Part shown: one piece after another, positions 1 through 7,565 of the stretch
Position numbering within the stretch: position 1 is the stretch's first letter
How the letters are laid out: every line of letters starts with the position of its first letter
Origin: Granulicella sapmiensis
GTDB lineage: Bacteria; Acidobacteriota; Terriglobia; Terriglobales; Acidobacteriaceae
Reading direction: 5' to 3'
Assembly (NCBI GenBank): GCA_026225395.1
Contig: JAMFSR010000025.1
Coordinates: forward strand, 1-59,601
DNA length: 59,601 bases
The notes under the pieces: generated by a model
The model's database searches: none
What the model saw: the letters and a program-made list of their open reading frames with translations, nothing else
Told to the model about the DNA's origin: nothing
Translations under genes and position numbers: made by a program

Positions 1-212
1 AGGAGCGGATCGAATTCTTTGACCTCGGCGGCGAAGCGTACGGGGTGACCCTCGAGATCGAATGCCTTGATCTCCGCCATGCCGCTACGGCCTGCGAGCA
101 GACCCTCCCACACCTCGGGGACGGTCTTGCCGACGCCGCAGACGAGGCCGATGCCAGTGACGACGACGCGTCGCTGGGCGTGGCTCTGCTCCTGATTGTG
201 CTGCTGGGACAT
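1..212 (-). CDS. fabF: Beta-ketoacyl-ACP synthase II, N-terminal part only
   Basis: This is the first 70 or so codons of a gene that runs out of the left edge. The N-terminus has a short polar leader and then the opening strand RRVVVTGIGLVCGVGKTVPE, followed by WEGLLAGRSGM. This is the standard start of the FabF/FabB condensing enzymes, which elongate acyl-ACP with malonyl-ACP in fatty-acid synthesis in the cytoplasm. The catalytic Cys-His-His triad lies outside the window and cannot be checked. The ATG at 212-210 follows the acpP stop by two bases, so the two genes form the usual acpP-fabF operon and are probably translationally coupled. FabF is preferred over FabB because of the position after acpP. 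Confidence 0.93.
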   Translation of the reverse strand, partial: MSQQHNQEQSHAQRRVVVTGIGLVCGVGKTVPEVWEGLLAGRSGMAEIKAFDLEGHPVRFAAEVKEFDPL

Positions 213-214
213 TA

Positions 215-460
215 TTACTTCGCCGCCTTCTGATTCTTTTCGATGTAGTCGATGGCGTCCTTGACGGTCTTGATCTTCTCGGCGTCTTCGTCGGGGATCT
301 GGATGTCGAAGGCTTCCTCGAACTGCATGACGAGCTCGACTACATCGAGCGAATCGGCGCCCAGGTCTTCCTGGAAGCTGGCACCCGGGGTAACTTCGGC
401 TTCATCCACCTGAAGCTGCTCGACAATAATCTGCTTAACTTTCTCGTCTACTGCTGCCAT
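215..460 (-). CDS. acpP: Acyl carrier protein
   Basis: An 81-residue acidic protein that carries growing acyl chains on a phosphopantetheine arm during fatty-acid synthesis. The attachment serine sits in the signature [12 protein letters not shown], and the C-terminal half [19 protein letters not shown] is typical helix III-IV sequence. Length is normal for the family (about 77-82). The frame is open further upstream, but ATG at 460-458 is chosen because AGGAG lies 8 bases before it and the protein then begins [12 protein letters not shown] as other ACPs do. It is followed by fabF after 2 bases. Upstream is a hairpin at 502-522 in the presumed leader. Confidence 0.97.
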   Translation of the reverse strand: MAAVDEKVKQIIVEQLQVDEAEVTPGASFQEDLGADSLDVVELVMQFEEAFDIQIPDEDAEKIKTVKDAIDYIEKNQKAAK

Positions 461-501
461 CTCTAAATCTCCTGTGTAATTCTTTATAAGCTTTAGGCCG
501 A

Positions 502-522
502 CTCCAGCCATTCGAGCTGGAG
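502..522 (-). promoter_or_regulatory. Hairpin in the acpP leader
   Basis: A perfect 7-bp inverted repeat (CTCCAGC / GCTGGAG) with a 7-base loop lies about 40 bases upstream of the acpP start, inside the likely 5' leader. It is not followed by a T run in the direction of acpP, so it does not look like a terminator. It could stabilise the mRNA or be a protein site. The rest of 461-680 holds no gene that I can support; an AT-rich TTTACACTATCC stretch (revcomp of about 572-583) is a possible -10 region. Confidence 0.45.
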
Positions 523-680
523 CGTTGTTGCAAGTGCCTCAATGTGAAAGCATACCGACGTGTTTGGATAGTGTAAAGAACGCGGGAGATGCAACACTGT
601 TGAGATATTTCTGTAGAAGCAGCTTGTTTGAATTTGATGGTTGATGCTTGCGGTGAACCGCATGGCAGGATTGAGGTGCT

Positions 681-866
681 TTGGACGATAAAATCTGCTT
701 CAAATGCAAGAATACGGCATTTCGCCGAATTTCTCGCCGAGGGTTCCTGGAGCGTTCTCTTTTGACATGGCTGGGTTTTTATCCATGGGAGTGCGCTCTA
801 TGTCGGCGTAAGACATTCTTCCGTGGCGAAGGCCGTGGTCCTTCGCCACGCGGCCACATCGGCTAA
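681..866 (+). CDS. Small zinc-ribbon-like protein
   Basis: A 61-residue basic protein with two Cys pairs, CFKC near residue 6 and CALC near residue 38. They are joined by an Arg-rich stretch containing RRGFLERSLLTWLGFYPWEC, and the tail RRKTFFRG follows. The spacing is that of a minimal zinc ribbon, which often binds nucleic acid or another protein. The start is TTG at 681 with GAGG about 7 bases upstream. Its stop overlaps the end of rmuC by 4 bases. I do not recognise a named family; the paired Cys and the start signal make it likely real. Function is unknown. Confidence 0.5.
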   Translation: MDDKICFKCKNTAFRRISRRGFLERSLLTWLGFYPWECALCRRKTFFRGEGRGPSPRGHIG

Positions 867-2335
867 TCATCCTCATTGGCGGCTAGCAGCGGTAAAACGC
901 CATCAAACGCCCCTGAAGTGCCCATCGGCAGGGCATTTTCCGTTGCATCGACGCTCACGTCCCGTAGCGTGCGGTTGATGGCGCGGGTGCGCACGCCGAG
1001 CTTGTCGATCGTTCCTTGAACTTTTCCAACATCGGCACTCATTTTGTCCATCAAATTCTCAAACGTGCCAAACTCCTTGCGCGCATTGGCGAGCACCTTC
1101 CACACCTCATCGCCCTTTTCCTGCAGTTCGAGCATGTGGAAACCCATTTGGAAGCTGGAAAGAATGGCGGACAGCGTACTCGGCCCGGCGATAGTGACGT
1201 GGCAGTTCTGCTGGATGTCGGATTGCAGACCATCGCGGCGCATTACCTCCGCATAAAGGCCTTCGGTGGGCAGGAACATGATCGCGAACGATGTTGTCGC
1301 GGGCGGCGCAATGTACTTCTCGCAGATGCGCTTGCCCTCGGTGCGGATAGCCGTCTCAAAAGCGCGCCCGGCGGAGGCGATGTCTCCGGCCGACCCTTGC
1401 TGATAGGCGGTTTCCAGCCGCTCCCATGCCTCGCGCGGAAACTTGGCGTCGATCGGCAGCAGCGTGTCGCCGTGCGGAGTGGGAAACTTCACGGCGTACT
1501 CGACGATCTCTGCGGAGTTCGGCTTCACCTTCACGTTCTGCTGGAACTGGCTGGGCGCGAGCATCTGTTTCAACAGCGTACCGAGCAGCACTTCCCCAAT
1601 GCTTCCACGGGATTTCACGTTCGTGAAAATACGGGAAAGATCGTCGACGCCCGCCGAAAGCTTAGTCATCTCACCCAGCCCGGCATGCACTTTCGTGAGC
1701 TGATCGGTAACCTGCCCAAAGCTTTCCGTCAGCCGCGTTTGCAGCGTGGCGTGCAGCTTCTCGTCCACCGTCTGGCGCATCTCTTCAAGCTTGGCGGCGT
1801 TCGCTGTGTTTAACGAATCGAGCTTCTGCTCCACGGTGGATCTCAGCTTGTCCTGATGCACGGTTTGCGCCGCGCCCAGGTCGTTCAGTAGCTTGTGCAG
1901 AGCTTCGCGGCTCTCGGCCTGATGGCGATTGATGTCCGCGGTGAAGGCGGTGAATCGCTGGGTCAATGTACTGAGCTGGCCGTCGACGGCGGTGCGCAGC
2001 TTGTCGGCGGCGGTGGTATTGTCAGCGCGAAAGCCTTCGAGGCCGCTGCGCAGCGTTTCGCCCAGCAGGTTGATGCTGGCGAGAACTTCGCTGCGCAGCG
2101 AGGCGCTGGCGGCGACGTTATCGTTGCGCAGCTGCGCGAGGTCGCCGCGAAGGTGGTTCTCAAGGCCGGCAAACTGAGCATCGAGACGAGTCAGTTGCGA
2201 AGGAAGATCGGCCGCGAGAAGCTGCGCAAGGCGCGGGTCTGCGGCGGCTTCCGCAGTCGTAGCAGGCTTACGGAACAGCAACGTCAGCAGCGCAATCAGG
2301 GTGACGGCTTGAACGCCGAGCAGGACAAAAAGCAT
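863..2335 (-). CDS. rmuC: DNA recombination protein RmuC family
   Basis: A 490-residue protein starting with a membrane segment (MLFVLLGVQAVTLIALLTLL), then a long Ala/Leu/Glu-rich coiled coil (about residues 35-230), then the conserved RmuC nuclease-like domain with LPIDAKFPREAWERL, EGLYAEVMRRDGL and VTIAGPSTLSAILSSFQMGF. In E. coli RmuC limits recombination at inverted repeats. The open frame continues over 270 residues upstream, but ATG at 2335 has GAAGGAAAG just before it, and the extra sequence overlaps a divergent gene and looks non-protein. The gene stands alone and converges on the small zinc-ribbon gene. Confidence 0.92.
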   Translation of the reverse strand: MLFVLLGVQAVTLIALLTLLFRKPATTAEAAADPRLAQLLAADLPSQLTRLDAQFAGLENHLRGDLAQLRNDNVAASASLRSEVLASINLLGETLRSGLEGFRADNTTAADKLRTAVDGQLSTLTQRFTAFTADINRHQAESREALHKLLNDLGAAQTVHQDKLRSTVEQKLDSLNTANAAKLEEMRQTVDEKLHATLQTRLTESFGQVTDQLTKVHAGLGEMTKLSAGVDDLSRIFTNVKSRGSIGEVLLGTLLKQMLAPSQFQQNVKVKPNSAEIVEYAVKFPTPHGDTLLPIDAKFPREAWERLETAYQQGSAGDIASAGRAFETAIRTEGKRICEKYIAPPATTSFAIMFLPTEGLYAEVMRRDGLQSDIQQNCHVTIAGPSTLSAILSSFQMGFHMLELQEKGDEVWKVLANARKEFGTFENLMDKMSADVGKVQGTIDKLGVRTRAINRTLRDVSVDATENALPMGTSGAFDGVLPLLAANEDD

Positions 2336-2491
2336 TTCGACTTTCCTTCGCTTTGAGCATATCAAGCGTTGCTGTTGTGCCGCTTGTGGATGTTGTTGCA
2401 TTTCACAGGTATTGGCGCATCCAGCCGCCAGATGGTTCAATAGCGTAGAGCAACTTTGCTCGCGAAGGGTGTCCCTGTGCGTTCTAGGTGT

Positions 2492-3160
2492 ATGAATCGC
2501 TTCCTCGTTGCAGTTTTTGCGGTGTCGCTTGCAGGCGTTGCCGCGGCCCAGACCTCCATGCCGCCCAACCAGGTTTCCGCGTTCAAAGACACCTCGATCT
2601 TCAAGGCGCCACCGGGGTCGAAAGTGGCTATCCTGGAGTTTGAGGACCTCGAGTGCCCGGCTTGTGCGCACGCGTTTCCCATCGTGCATGTGGCCATAAA
2701 CCAGTACCACATCCCGCTTATCAGGCATGATTTTCCCTTGAAAATGCACATTTGGAGCCACGAGGCCGCTGTGTGGGCGCGGTACATGCAGGACAAGATC
2801 TCCCCCGATCTCGCCACCGAGTACCGGCGCGAAGTCTTCGCCTCGCAGTACCAGATCGCGAGCAAGGACGACATGATGAACTTCACGCGGAAGTTTCTCA
2901 CGGCACATCAGCAGTCCATGCCGTTCGTGGTCGATCCCACAGGCCAGTTCACCCACGAGGTGGACGCGGATGAGCAGCTGGGCGAGAAGGTCGGACTTGC
3001 GGAAACGCCTACCATTGTTGTGGTCACGGACAATAAGGGCTGGATCCAGGTAAAGGACGTCAGCCAGCTCTACGCAGCTATCGACGCAGCTATCGCAGCT
3101 ACGGCCAACGAGCCCAGCACACCCGCGGCCCACCACGTTGTAGCCACCGGCAAGCACTAA
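2492..3160 (+). CDS. DsbA-like thioredoxin-fold protein, exported
   Basis: A 222-residue protein with a signal peptide (MNRFLVAVFAVSLAGVAAAQ) and a DsbA/DsbG-type thioredoxin domain. The redox motif CPAC lies in EFEDLECPACAHAFP at about residues 55-69, and the cis-Pro loop is in GLAETPTIVVV near residue 175. It probably makes or isomerises disulfides, or reduces a partner, in the periplasm. ATG at 2492 is preferred over upstream codons because the signal peptide starts there; the ribosome site is weak (AGGTG). A strong terminator follows. The partner (DsbB- or DsbD-like) is not nearby, so oxidase versus reductase cannot be decided. Confidence 0.85.
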   Translation: MNRFLVAVFAVSLAGVAAAQTSMPPNQVSAFKDTSIFKAPPGSKVAILEFEDLECPACAHAFPIVHVAINQYHIPLIRHDFPLKMHIWSHEAAVWARYMQDKISPDLATEYRREVFASQYQIASKDDMMNFTRKFLTAHQQSMPFVVDPTGQFTHEVDADEQLGEKVGLAETPTIVVVTDNKGWIQVKDVSQLYAAIDAAIAATANEPSTPAAHHVVATGKH

Positions 3161-3174
3161 CGGAACGAGCTCCC

Positions 3175-3202
3175 GAAAAGGCGCCCGTCGGGGCGCCTTT
3201 TC
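3175..3202 (+). terminator. Rho-independent terminator
   Basis: A perfect 11-bp stem (AAAAGGCGCCC at 3176-3186, GGGCGCCTTTT at 3191-3201) with a GTCG loop, ending in a T run. It lies 15 bases after the DsbA-like gene and just before the padR promoter, so it insulates the two units. Confidence 0.9.
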
Positions 3203-3231
3203 TTGTGCTTAAAACATTTTCCGCCACATAC

Positions 3232-3276
3232 TTGACAACACACACTATGTTTCATACAGTATATTTCATACAGTAT
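3232..3276 (+). promoter_or_regulatory. padR promoter with tandem operator-like repeats
   Basis: TTGACA (3232-3237) and TACAGT (3255-3260) are separated by 17 bp, giving a near-consensus sigma-70 promoter. A 12-bp exact direct repeat, TTCATACAGTAT, occurs at 3251-3262 and 3265-3276. The first copy covers the -10 and the second runs into the ATG of padR. Each contains the palindromic core ATACAGTAT. The position suggests autoregulation by the PadR protein encoded just downstream. No Shine-Dalgarno sequence lies between the promoter and the ATG. Confidence 0.75.
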
Positions 3277-3646
3277 GGAGACGACGACAGAATCCGGAAT
3301 GTTCGACTCGCTTCGGTTGGAGCTGCGGCGGGGTGTGCTGATCCTGGCCGTCCTGGCGCAACTGCGGCAGGAGCATTACGGCTACACGCTGCGCAAGGCG
3401 CTGGCGGACGAAGGCTTGGCGATCGAGGAAAGCACCCTGTATCCGCTGCTCCGGCGGCTGGAGACACAGGGCTTGCTGACCAGCGAGTGGCGCGAGGAAG
3501 AGAAGCGGAACAAACGGTTCTATCGGTTGTCGAAGGACGGCGAAGCAGTGTTGGCGCAGCTGCTGGCCGAGTGGAACGGAATCAATGAGTCGCTGCACAA
3601 GATTTTGAAGACCGAGAGCGAAGTCGGCCAGAAGGCCGGGAGGTAG
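3275..3646 (+). CDS. PadR family transcriptional regulator
   Basis: A 123-residue winged-helix protein. The PadR signature is clear: LRRGVLILAVLAQLRQEHYGY for helices 1-2, then LAIEESTLYPLLRRLETQGLL for the recognition helix and first wing strand, and EEKRNKRFYRLSKDGEAVL for the wing and last helix. PadR proteins repress membrane-stress or phenolic-acid genes and commonly their own operon. It is followed after 5 bases by a HAAS-type membrane protein, the usual partner, so the pair is a one-operon sensor and regulator. ATG at 3275 has a very short predicted leader; an in-frame ATG at 3299 is the alternative start. Confidence 0.93.
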   Translation: METTTESGMFDSLRLELRRGVLILAVLAQLRQEHYGYTLRKALADEGLAIEESTLYPLLRRLETQGLLTSEWREEEKRNKRFYRLSKDGEAVLAQLLAEWNGINESLHKILKTESEVGQKAGR

Positions 3647-3651
3647 GAGAG

Positions 3652-4662
3652 ATGGCGATGGACTTACTGGAACGTTATTTGCAGGCCGTGGGGCAGTATC
3701 TCCCGGCGAAGACGAAGGACGACACAATTGCCGAGCTGCGCGCGAACCTGCTGGAGCAGATCGACGCCCGCGAGGAAGAGCTTGGACGGCCGCTGAACGA
3801 AGGCGACGTTGCGGCAATCCTGAAGGCGCATGGCAAGCCGGAGGTGGTGGCGTTGCGGTATCTGCCGCAGCAGTCGCTGATCGGTCCGGCGGTGTTTCCG
3901 TTCTACAAGCTCACGATGGTTCGCGTGCTTCCGCTGGTGGTGTTGGTTAGCCTGATCGCGCAAGGTGCTGTGTATGCGACTTCGCGGCACGAAACGTTCG
4001 TGCATGCACTGGTGAGATTTGCGTTGAGTGTCTGGCCGTCGTTGCTGATTTCCGCGGCGATCATCACTGCAATCTTTGCGGCGATTGAGTGGGCGCGCGA
4101 GCGCGGCAAGCTGGGCGAGCAATGGAACGCGTGGGATCCGATGAAGTTGCCATCGGTGCAACTACCGGCTGTGGGAGACGAAAGTCCACGGTCGACCTTC
4201 AAGCGAGTACTTGACCTTTCGCTGCACTGCCTTTGGATGGCTTACGTGCTTTGGGTGCCGTGGCATCCGTTCTGGATCATGGGACCAGGCGTGTTCTATA
4301 TGGATTCACTCAATGTTGCGCTCGCGCCGGTGTGGCATACGTTTTATGAGTTGCTGATCGTGTTGTTGGTGGTGCAGCTGGTGATGAAGCTGCTGGCGTT
4401 CGCGCCCGGCGCGCAAAAGGCTCTGGTGCCGATGAAGACCGCGACCGATCTGCTGGGTCTGGTTGCGGTGGGGATGCTGGCTGCGTCTTCCACGTACTTT
4501 GTCGCAGCTGGTGCGGCTGCGGATACGCAGCAGATCGCAACGGTGAACTATAGCGTCGGGATCGCGTTTCGGATTGTGTTCTTGATTGTGTTGGTTGGCT
4601 TTATGAAGGAGCTTTGGAAGTATGTGAAGCATACGAAGCCGGTTCAGCGGATGGCCTTCTAG
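3652..4662 (+). CDS. HAAS-type membrane protein paired with PadR
   Basis: A 336-residue protein whose first ~80 residues form a soluble helical domain (LLERYLQAVGQYLPAKTKDDTI, then AELRANLLEQIDAREEELGR and ILKAHGKPEVVALRYLP) of the kind found next to PadR regulators (HAAS domain). It is followed by about seven hydrophobic segments, including VLPLVVLVSLIAQGAVYA and LLIVLLVVQLVMKLLAF. The soluble domain is thought to touch the PadR protein while the membrane part senses the envelope; this is inferred from the family. A strong AGGAG precedes the start; a second ATG at 3658 is equally possible. It ends 20 bases from the convergent oxidoreductase gene. Confidence 0.8.
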   Translation: MAMDLLERYLQAVGQYLPAKTKDDTIAELRANLLEQIDAREEELGRPLNEGDVAAILKAHGKPEVVALRYLPQQSLIGPAVFPFYKLTMVRVLPLVVLVSLIAQGAVYATSRHETFVHALVRFALSVWPSLLISAAIITAIFAAIEWARERGKLGEQWNAWDPMKLPSVQLPAVGDESPRSTFKRVLDLSLHCLWMAYVLWVPWHPFWIMGPGVFYMDSLNVALAPVWHTFYELLIVLLVVQLVMKLLAFAPGAQKALVPMKTATDLLGLVAVGMLAASSTYFVAAGAAADTQQIATVNYSVGIAFRIVFLIVLVGFMKELWKYVKHTKPVQRMAF

Positions 4663-4682
4663 GAAAGGCGGGGCGATGGGTG

Positions 4683-5660
4683 TTAGAAGTCGATGACGAC
4701 TTTGCCCATCGCTCCGCTTTCGACTAGCGCATGTGCAGCTTCGATCTCCGATGTTGAGAAGTACTTCTCATTGAGCAAAGGCTTAAGCTTCCCAGCATCA
4801 ACGAGTCTCGCAGCTTCGGCGAGGATGTGGCCGTGATGGGCGCGGCCTTCTCCGCTGAGCAATGGAAGCAGCGTGAAGACGCCTGAGTACGTGGCTCCGC
4901 GAAACGATAGTGGAGCAAGAGCGTGAGAACCCCAGCCGAGGCAGCTCACCGCATGGCCTGTATAGCGCTTGACGGCCTTGAAGCTGTCATCGAGCGTGGT
5001 TCCGCCTACGGTGTCATAGACGATATCGAAACCTTCGCCCTGCGAGTATGTAGCGATATATTGCTCGACCGTTTGCGTGGTGTAGTCGATGGGAGTTGCG
5101 CCGAAGTTACGAACGATGTCGAACTTCTTCGGCGAGGCGGTTGCGAAGACTTCAGCGCCGAAGGCAGCAGCAATCTGCACGGCCACGTGTCCAACTCCTC
5201 CGGCACCTGCGTGGATGAGCACCTTCTGGCCTGCGTGGACGTGAGCGCGATCGACGAGGCCTTCCCATGCGGTGATGATGGACAGCGGTAATGCCGCGGC
5301 TTCGCGCATGGAGAGCGATGCGGGCTTGTCGGCCAGCAGGTTGGCGTCTGCGGCGATGTATTCGGCCAGCGTTCCCTGATGTCCGCCGACTCCGCCGACC
5401 ATGCCGTAGACTTCGTCGCCGGCTTTGAACGACGTCACACCTTCACCAACCTCTTCCACGGTTCCGGCCATGTCGATGCCGAGAATGGCGGGTAGAGGCT
5501 GCTGCGCGTGTGCGGCTCTGGCGGCTCGGATCTTGGTGTCGAGCGGATTGACGCCGCTGGCATGGATGCGAACGAGAGCTTCACCGGTGGCAGGCACGGG
5601 CTTGGGAAATACAGTGTCGATGAAAGGGCCGTTCGGCTCGTTGACGATGTAAGCGCGCAT
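4683..5660 (-). CDS. Zinc-independent alcohol dehydrogenase / quinone oxidoreductase family
   Basis: A 325-residue medium-chain dehydrogenase/reductase. The N-terminal GroES-like domain carries ASGVNPLDTKIR and LGIDMAGTVEEVGEGV, and the Rossmann domain has the NADPH motif AGAGGVGHVAVQIA followed by GAEVFATASPKKF. The catalytic-zinc Cys/His of alcohol dehydrogenases are absent, so it is a quinone oxidoreductase or enoyl-reductase-like enzyme using NADPH; the substrate cannot be told. ATG at 5660 has GGAG 10 bases upstream, but ATG at 5669 (three residues longer) is also possible. A perfect palindrome overlaps this start region. Confidence 0.88.
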   Translation of the reverse strand: MRAYIVNEPNGPFIDTVFPKPVPATGEALVRIHASGVNPLDTKIRAARAAHAQQPLPAILGIDMAGTVEEVGEGVTSFKAGDEVYGMVGGVGGHQGTLAEYIAADANLLADKPASLSMREAAALPLSIITAWEGLVDRAHVHAGQKVLIHAGAGGVGHVAVQIAAAFGAEVFATASPKKFDIVRNFGATPIDYTTQTVEQYIATYSQGEGFDIVYDTVGGTTLDDSFKAVKRYTGHAVSCLGWGSHALAPLSFRGATYSGVFTLLPLLSGEGRAHHGHILAEAARLVDAGKLKPLLNEKYFSTSEIEAAHALVESGAMGKVVIDF

Positions 5661-5666
5661 GGAACT

Positions 5667-5689
5667 CATGCTCCATAGAATGGAGCATG
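5667..5689. promoter_or_regulatory. Perfect palindrome over the oxidoreductase start
   Basis: CATGCTCCAT at 5667-5676 and ATGGAGCATG at 5680-5689 are exact inverted repeats of 10 bp around an AGA centre. On the gene strand it covers a TTCTAT -10-like hexamer, a GGAG motif and the alternative ATG at 5669. It could be a repressor operator or an mRNA hairpin hiding the ribosome site of the oxidoreductase gene. Confidence 0.6.
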
Positions 5690-5719
5690 CGGACGCGCGA
5701 TTCAATCGCTGTTTGCGGC

Positions 5720-6805
5720 TTACTGAATTTGGACGAGGTCGGGTTCGCCGTGGCCGGCGCCGCCAGGGGTGATGGGGTTGTGCTGGGGGGCGCGCCAGTG
5801 GTCGATGTAGCTGACCTGGTGGACGCAGCTAATGGTGCAGTTCGGGGCGCAGGATTTTTCGGTGAGGAACTCGCGCTCGACGATCTGTTTGGTGTACTCG
5901 GCGATGGGGATGCCGGGATAGCCGCGCTGCTGCGAGCAGTAGCTTACGATGCCGTTCTCGTCGACGTAGAGGTAACGCGAGCCGGCGCGGCAGCGCCAGT
6001 CGTTGGGCTTGCCGTTGGCGATGGCTTCCTGGAAGCCGTTGAAGCGGGAGTAGCTACGGCGTGTGAGGCGACGGACTTCGTCCCAGACTTTGCGTTCGGC
6101 TTCGCCTAAGGGCTTGAGCTGTCCAGAGCCGTCGTGGATGATGCCGATGGTGGAGCTGAAGCCGAGAGCGAGGGCGCGCTTGGAGATGGTGAGTGCGTCT
6201 TCAGGGTTTGCTGTACCGCCGCCGACCACCGAGTTGATGTTGACGTGGAAGTCGGCGTGTTTGGCGAGCATCTGGAGCTTCTTGTCCAAGACCTTGAGGC
6301 TCTTCTTCGAGACGTCGTCGGGCATGACGTTGTCGATGGAGATCTGCATGTGATCGAGGCCGGCTTTGTTGAGTCGCTCGATGCGGTCGGGCATGAGGAA
6401 GTAGCCGTTGGTGATCATGCCGGCGATCGCGCCGGTCTTGCGGATGCGGGCGATGATCTGGTCGAGCTCGGGGTGCAGCAGCGGCTCGCCGCCGGAGATG
6501 GTGATGACGGAGGTGCCGAGGCGACCGAGGTGGTCGATGCGGCGGAGCATCTCGTCGATGGGCGTGGGCTTGGAGACGTCGTCGAACTCGTTGCAGTAGG
6601 TGCAGGCGAGGTTGCAGCGGCGCATGGGCACGATGTGCGCCATGTACGGATGGCTCGTGGACGCGACCGCGGAGGCGATGGAGCCGAGCTCGCGGAGCTT
6701 GCGGCTGGCCGCGATGAGGCGGCGGCGGGCGGTCATCTTGCGGGCGGCGGGAGCGGTGCCGGGTTCGTATTTTTGCGCGAGTGCGGGCTGTGTTTCGGTG
6801 GGCAT
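5720..6805 (-). CDS. Radical SAM protein
   Basis: A 361-residue enzyme. The cluster motif CNLACTYC at residues 64-71 (CxxxCxxC) binds the 4Fe-4S cluster that cleaves S-adenosylmethionine. TISGGEPLLHPEL (the GGE motif) and ITNGYFLMPDRIERL follow. Further Cys residues lie in the last quarter (DWRCRAGSRYLY, YCSQQRGYPG, CAPNCTISC), which resembles a SPASM-like region with an auxiliary cluster. Such proteins modify peptides or lipids; I see no precursor peptide next to it. It is divergent from the antitoxin gene at 6871 and its own AT-rich TAAAAT box lies 13 bases before the ATG. The exact reaction is unknown. Confidence 0.85.
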   Translation of the reverse strand: MPTETQPALAQKYEPGTAPAARKMTARRRLIAASRKLRELGSIASAVASTSHPYMAHIVPMRRCNLACTYCNEFDDVSKPTPIDEMLRRIDHLGRLGTSVITISGGEPLLHPELDQIIARIRKTGAIAGMITNGYFLMPDRIERLNKAGLDHMQISIDNVMPDDVSKKSLKVLDKKLQMLAKHADFHVNINSVVGGGTANPEDALTISKRALALGFSSTIGIIHDGSGQLKPLGEAERKVWDEVRRLTRRSYSRFNGFQEAIANGKPNDWRCRAGSRYLYVDENGIVSYCSQQRGYPGIPIAEYTKQIVEREFLTEKSCAPNCTISCVHQVSYIDHWRAPQHNPITPGGAGHGEPDLVQIQ

Positions 6806-6835
6806 GAGGCTGTCGTTTATTTTACCGCGTTGGGA

Positions 6836-6864
6836 TTGAATCGGGGTTGGGGCGGGCGTATTCT
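6836..6864 (+). promoter_or_regulatory. Promoter of the Phd-like/PIN module
   Basis: TTGAAT (6836-6841), 17-bp spacer, TATTCT (6859-6864). The hexamer ends 6 bases before the ATG at 6871, so transcription is expected to start at or within a base or two of the start codon. There is no Shine-Dalgarno sequence, which fits a leaderless mRNA. Confidence 0.6.
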
Positions 6865-6870
6865 GGCTTT

Positions 6871-7134
6871 ATGACGCGTGCTATTTCTCAAGATGAGTTT
6901 GTTGCGACTGTGACGCAGACGTTGGCGTCGCTTGGCGAAGACTCGCTTTTGATTGAGCGAGAAGGTGCTGTCGTTGCGGCGCTTGTTCCGCCCAGTGATT
7001 GGGAACGCCTTCGGCAAATGCGCGGGCAACGGGCTATTGCCGCGATGAATCGCCTTAGCGATGCGATTGAGGCTTCAGGTGCGACTGAAGAAGAGCTTCG
7101 AGAGTTAGAGAAAGCACTTGACCGAAAAGCGTAA
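6871..7134 (+). CDS. Antitoxin, Phd/YefM-like
   Basis: An 87-residue protein. The central SLLIEREGAVVAALVPPSDWERLRQ is the short beta-strand and helix seen in Phd/YefM-type antitoxins, which bind DNA as dimers and repress their own operon. The C-terminal half is an acidic helix (SGATEEELRELEKAL) that would wrap the toxin. It overlaps the next gene, a PIN-domain toxin, by 17 bases, the normal arrangement of such modules. ATG at 6871 is chosen because the promoter hexamer sits 6 bases before it; the open frame upstream is not needed. Confidence 0.78.
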   Translation: MTRAISQDEFVATVTQTLASLGEDSLLIEREGAVVAALVPPSDWERLRQMRGQRAIAAMNRLSDAIEASGATEEELRELEKALDRKA

Positions 7135-7531
7135 ACGCATTGTTCTCGATACAAATACTTTGATCAGCGGCATTCTGTTTAGAGCTTCCGTGCCGTTGCT
7201 AGCGTCAACCCGTGCCTTCGAACGTGCGGAGGTCCTCTCTTCCTCGGCAACACGCAATGAGTTGCGCGAAGTGATCAAGCGGGAAAAGTTTGATCGTTAT
7301 GTTCGGCTCGCCGACCGATTGACAATAGTTGAGGACATTATTGAAGACATGGTTCACGTAAACATCGATGAGCAGGTTCAGATGTGTCGCGACCCTAAAG
7401 ATGACAAATTCCTCGACCTTGCAGTGAATGGGAACGCTGACTATATCGTTACAGGAGACAAAGACCTACTTTCCATGCAGAGGATATTGGGGACACTCAT
7501 TATTTCGCCCGCCGATTACCTGGCGCAGTGA
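7118..7531 (+). CDS. PIN-domain toxin (putative ribonuclease)
   Basis: A 137-residue PIN protein of the 'putative toxin-antitoxin component' subgroup (COG1569-like). It shows the first acidic site in VLDTNTLISGILF, the region SSSATRNELREVIKREKF with the conserved Glu, and the distal acidic cluster in RDPKDDKFLDLAV plus IVTGDKDLL. These residues bind the metal ions needed to cut RNA. It starts at TTG 7118 inside the 3' end of the antitoxin gene. The catalytic residues look intact, so the module may be active. Confidence 0.85.
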   Translation: MTEKRKRIVLDTNTLISGILFRASVPLLASTRAFERAEVLSSSATRNELREVIKREKFDRYVRLADRLTIVEDIIEDMVHVNIDEQVQMCRDPKDDKFLDLAVNGNADYIVTGDKDLLSMQRILGTLIISPADYLAQ

Positions 7532-7565
7532 TTGAACGTAGACACAAAACAAGAAGGAGAAGATG

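Noticed and set aside
502..522. Terminator upstream of acpP
   Set aside because: The stem is good but no T run follows on either strand.
2336..3157. N-terminal extension of rmuC to 764 residues
   Set aside because: It lies antisense to the DsbA-like gene, has no protein-like pattern, and a good start signal exists at 2335.
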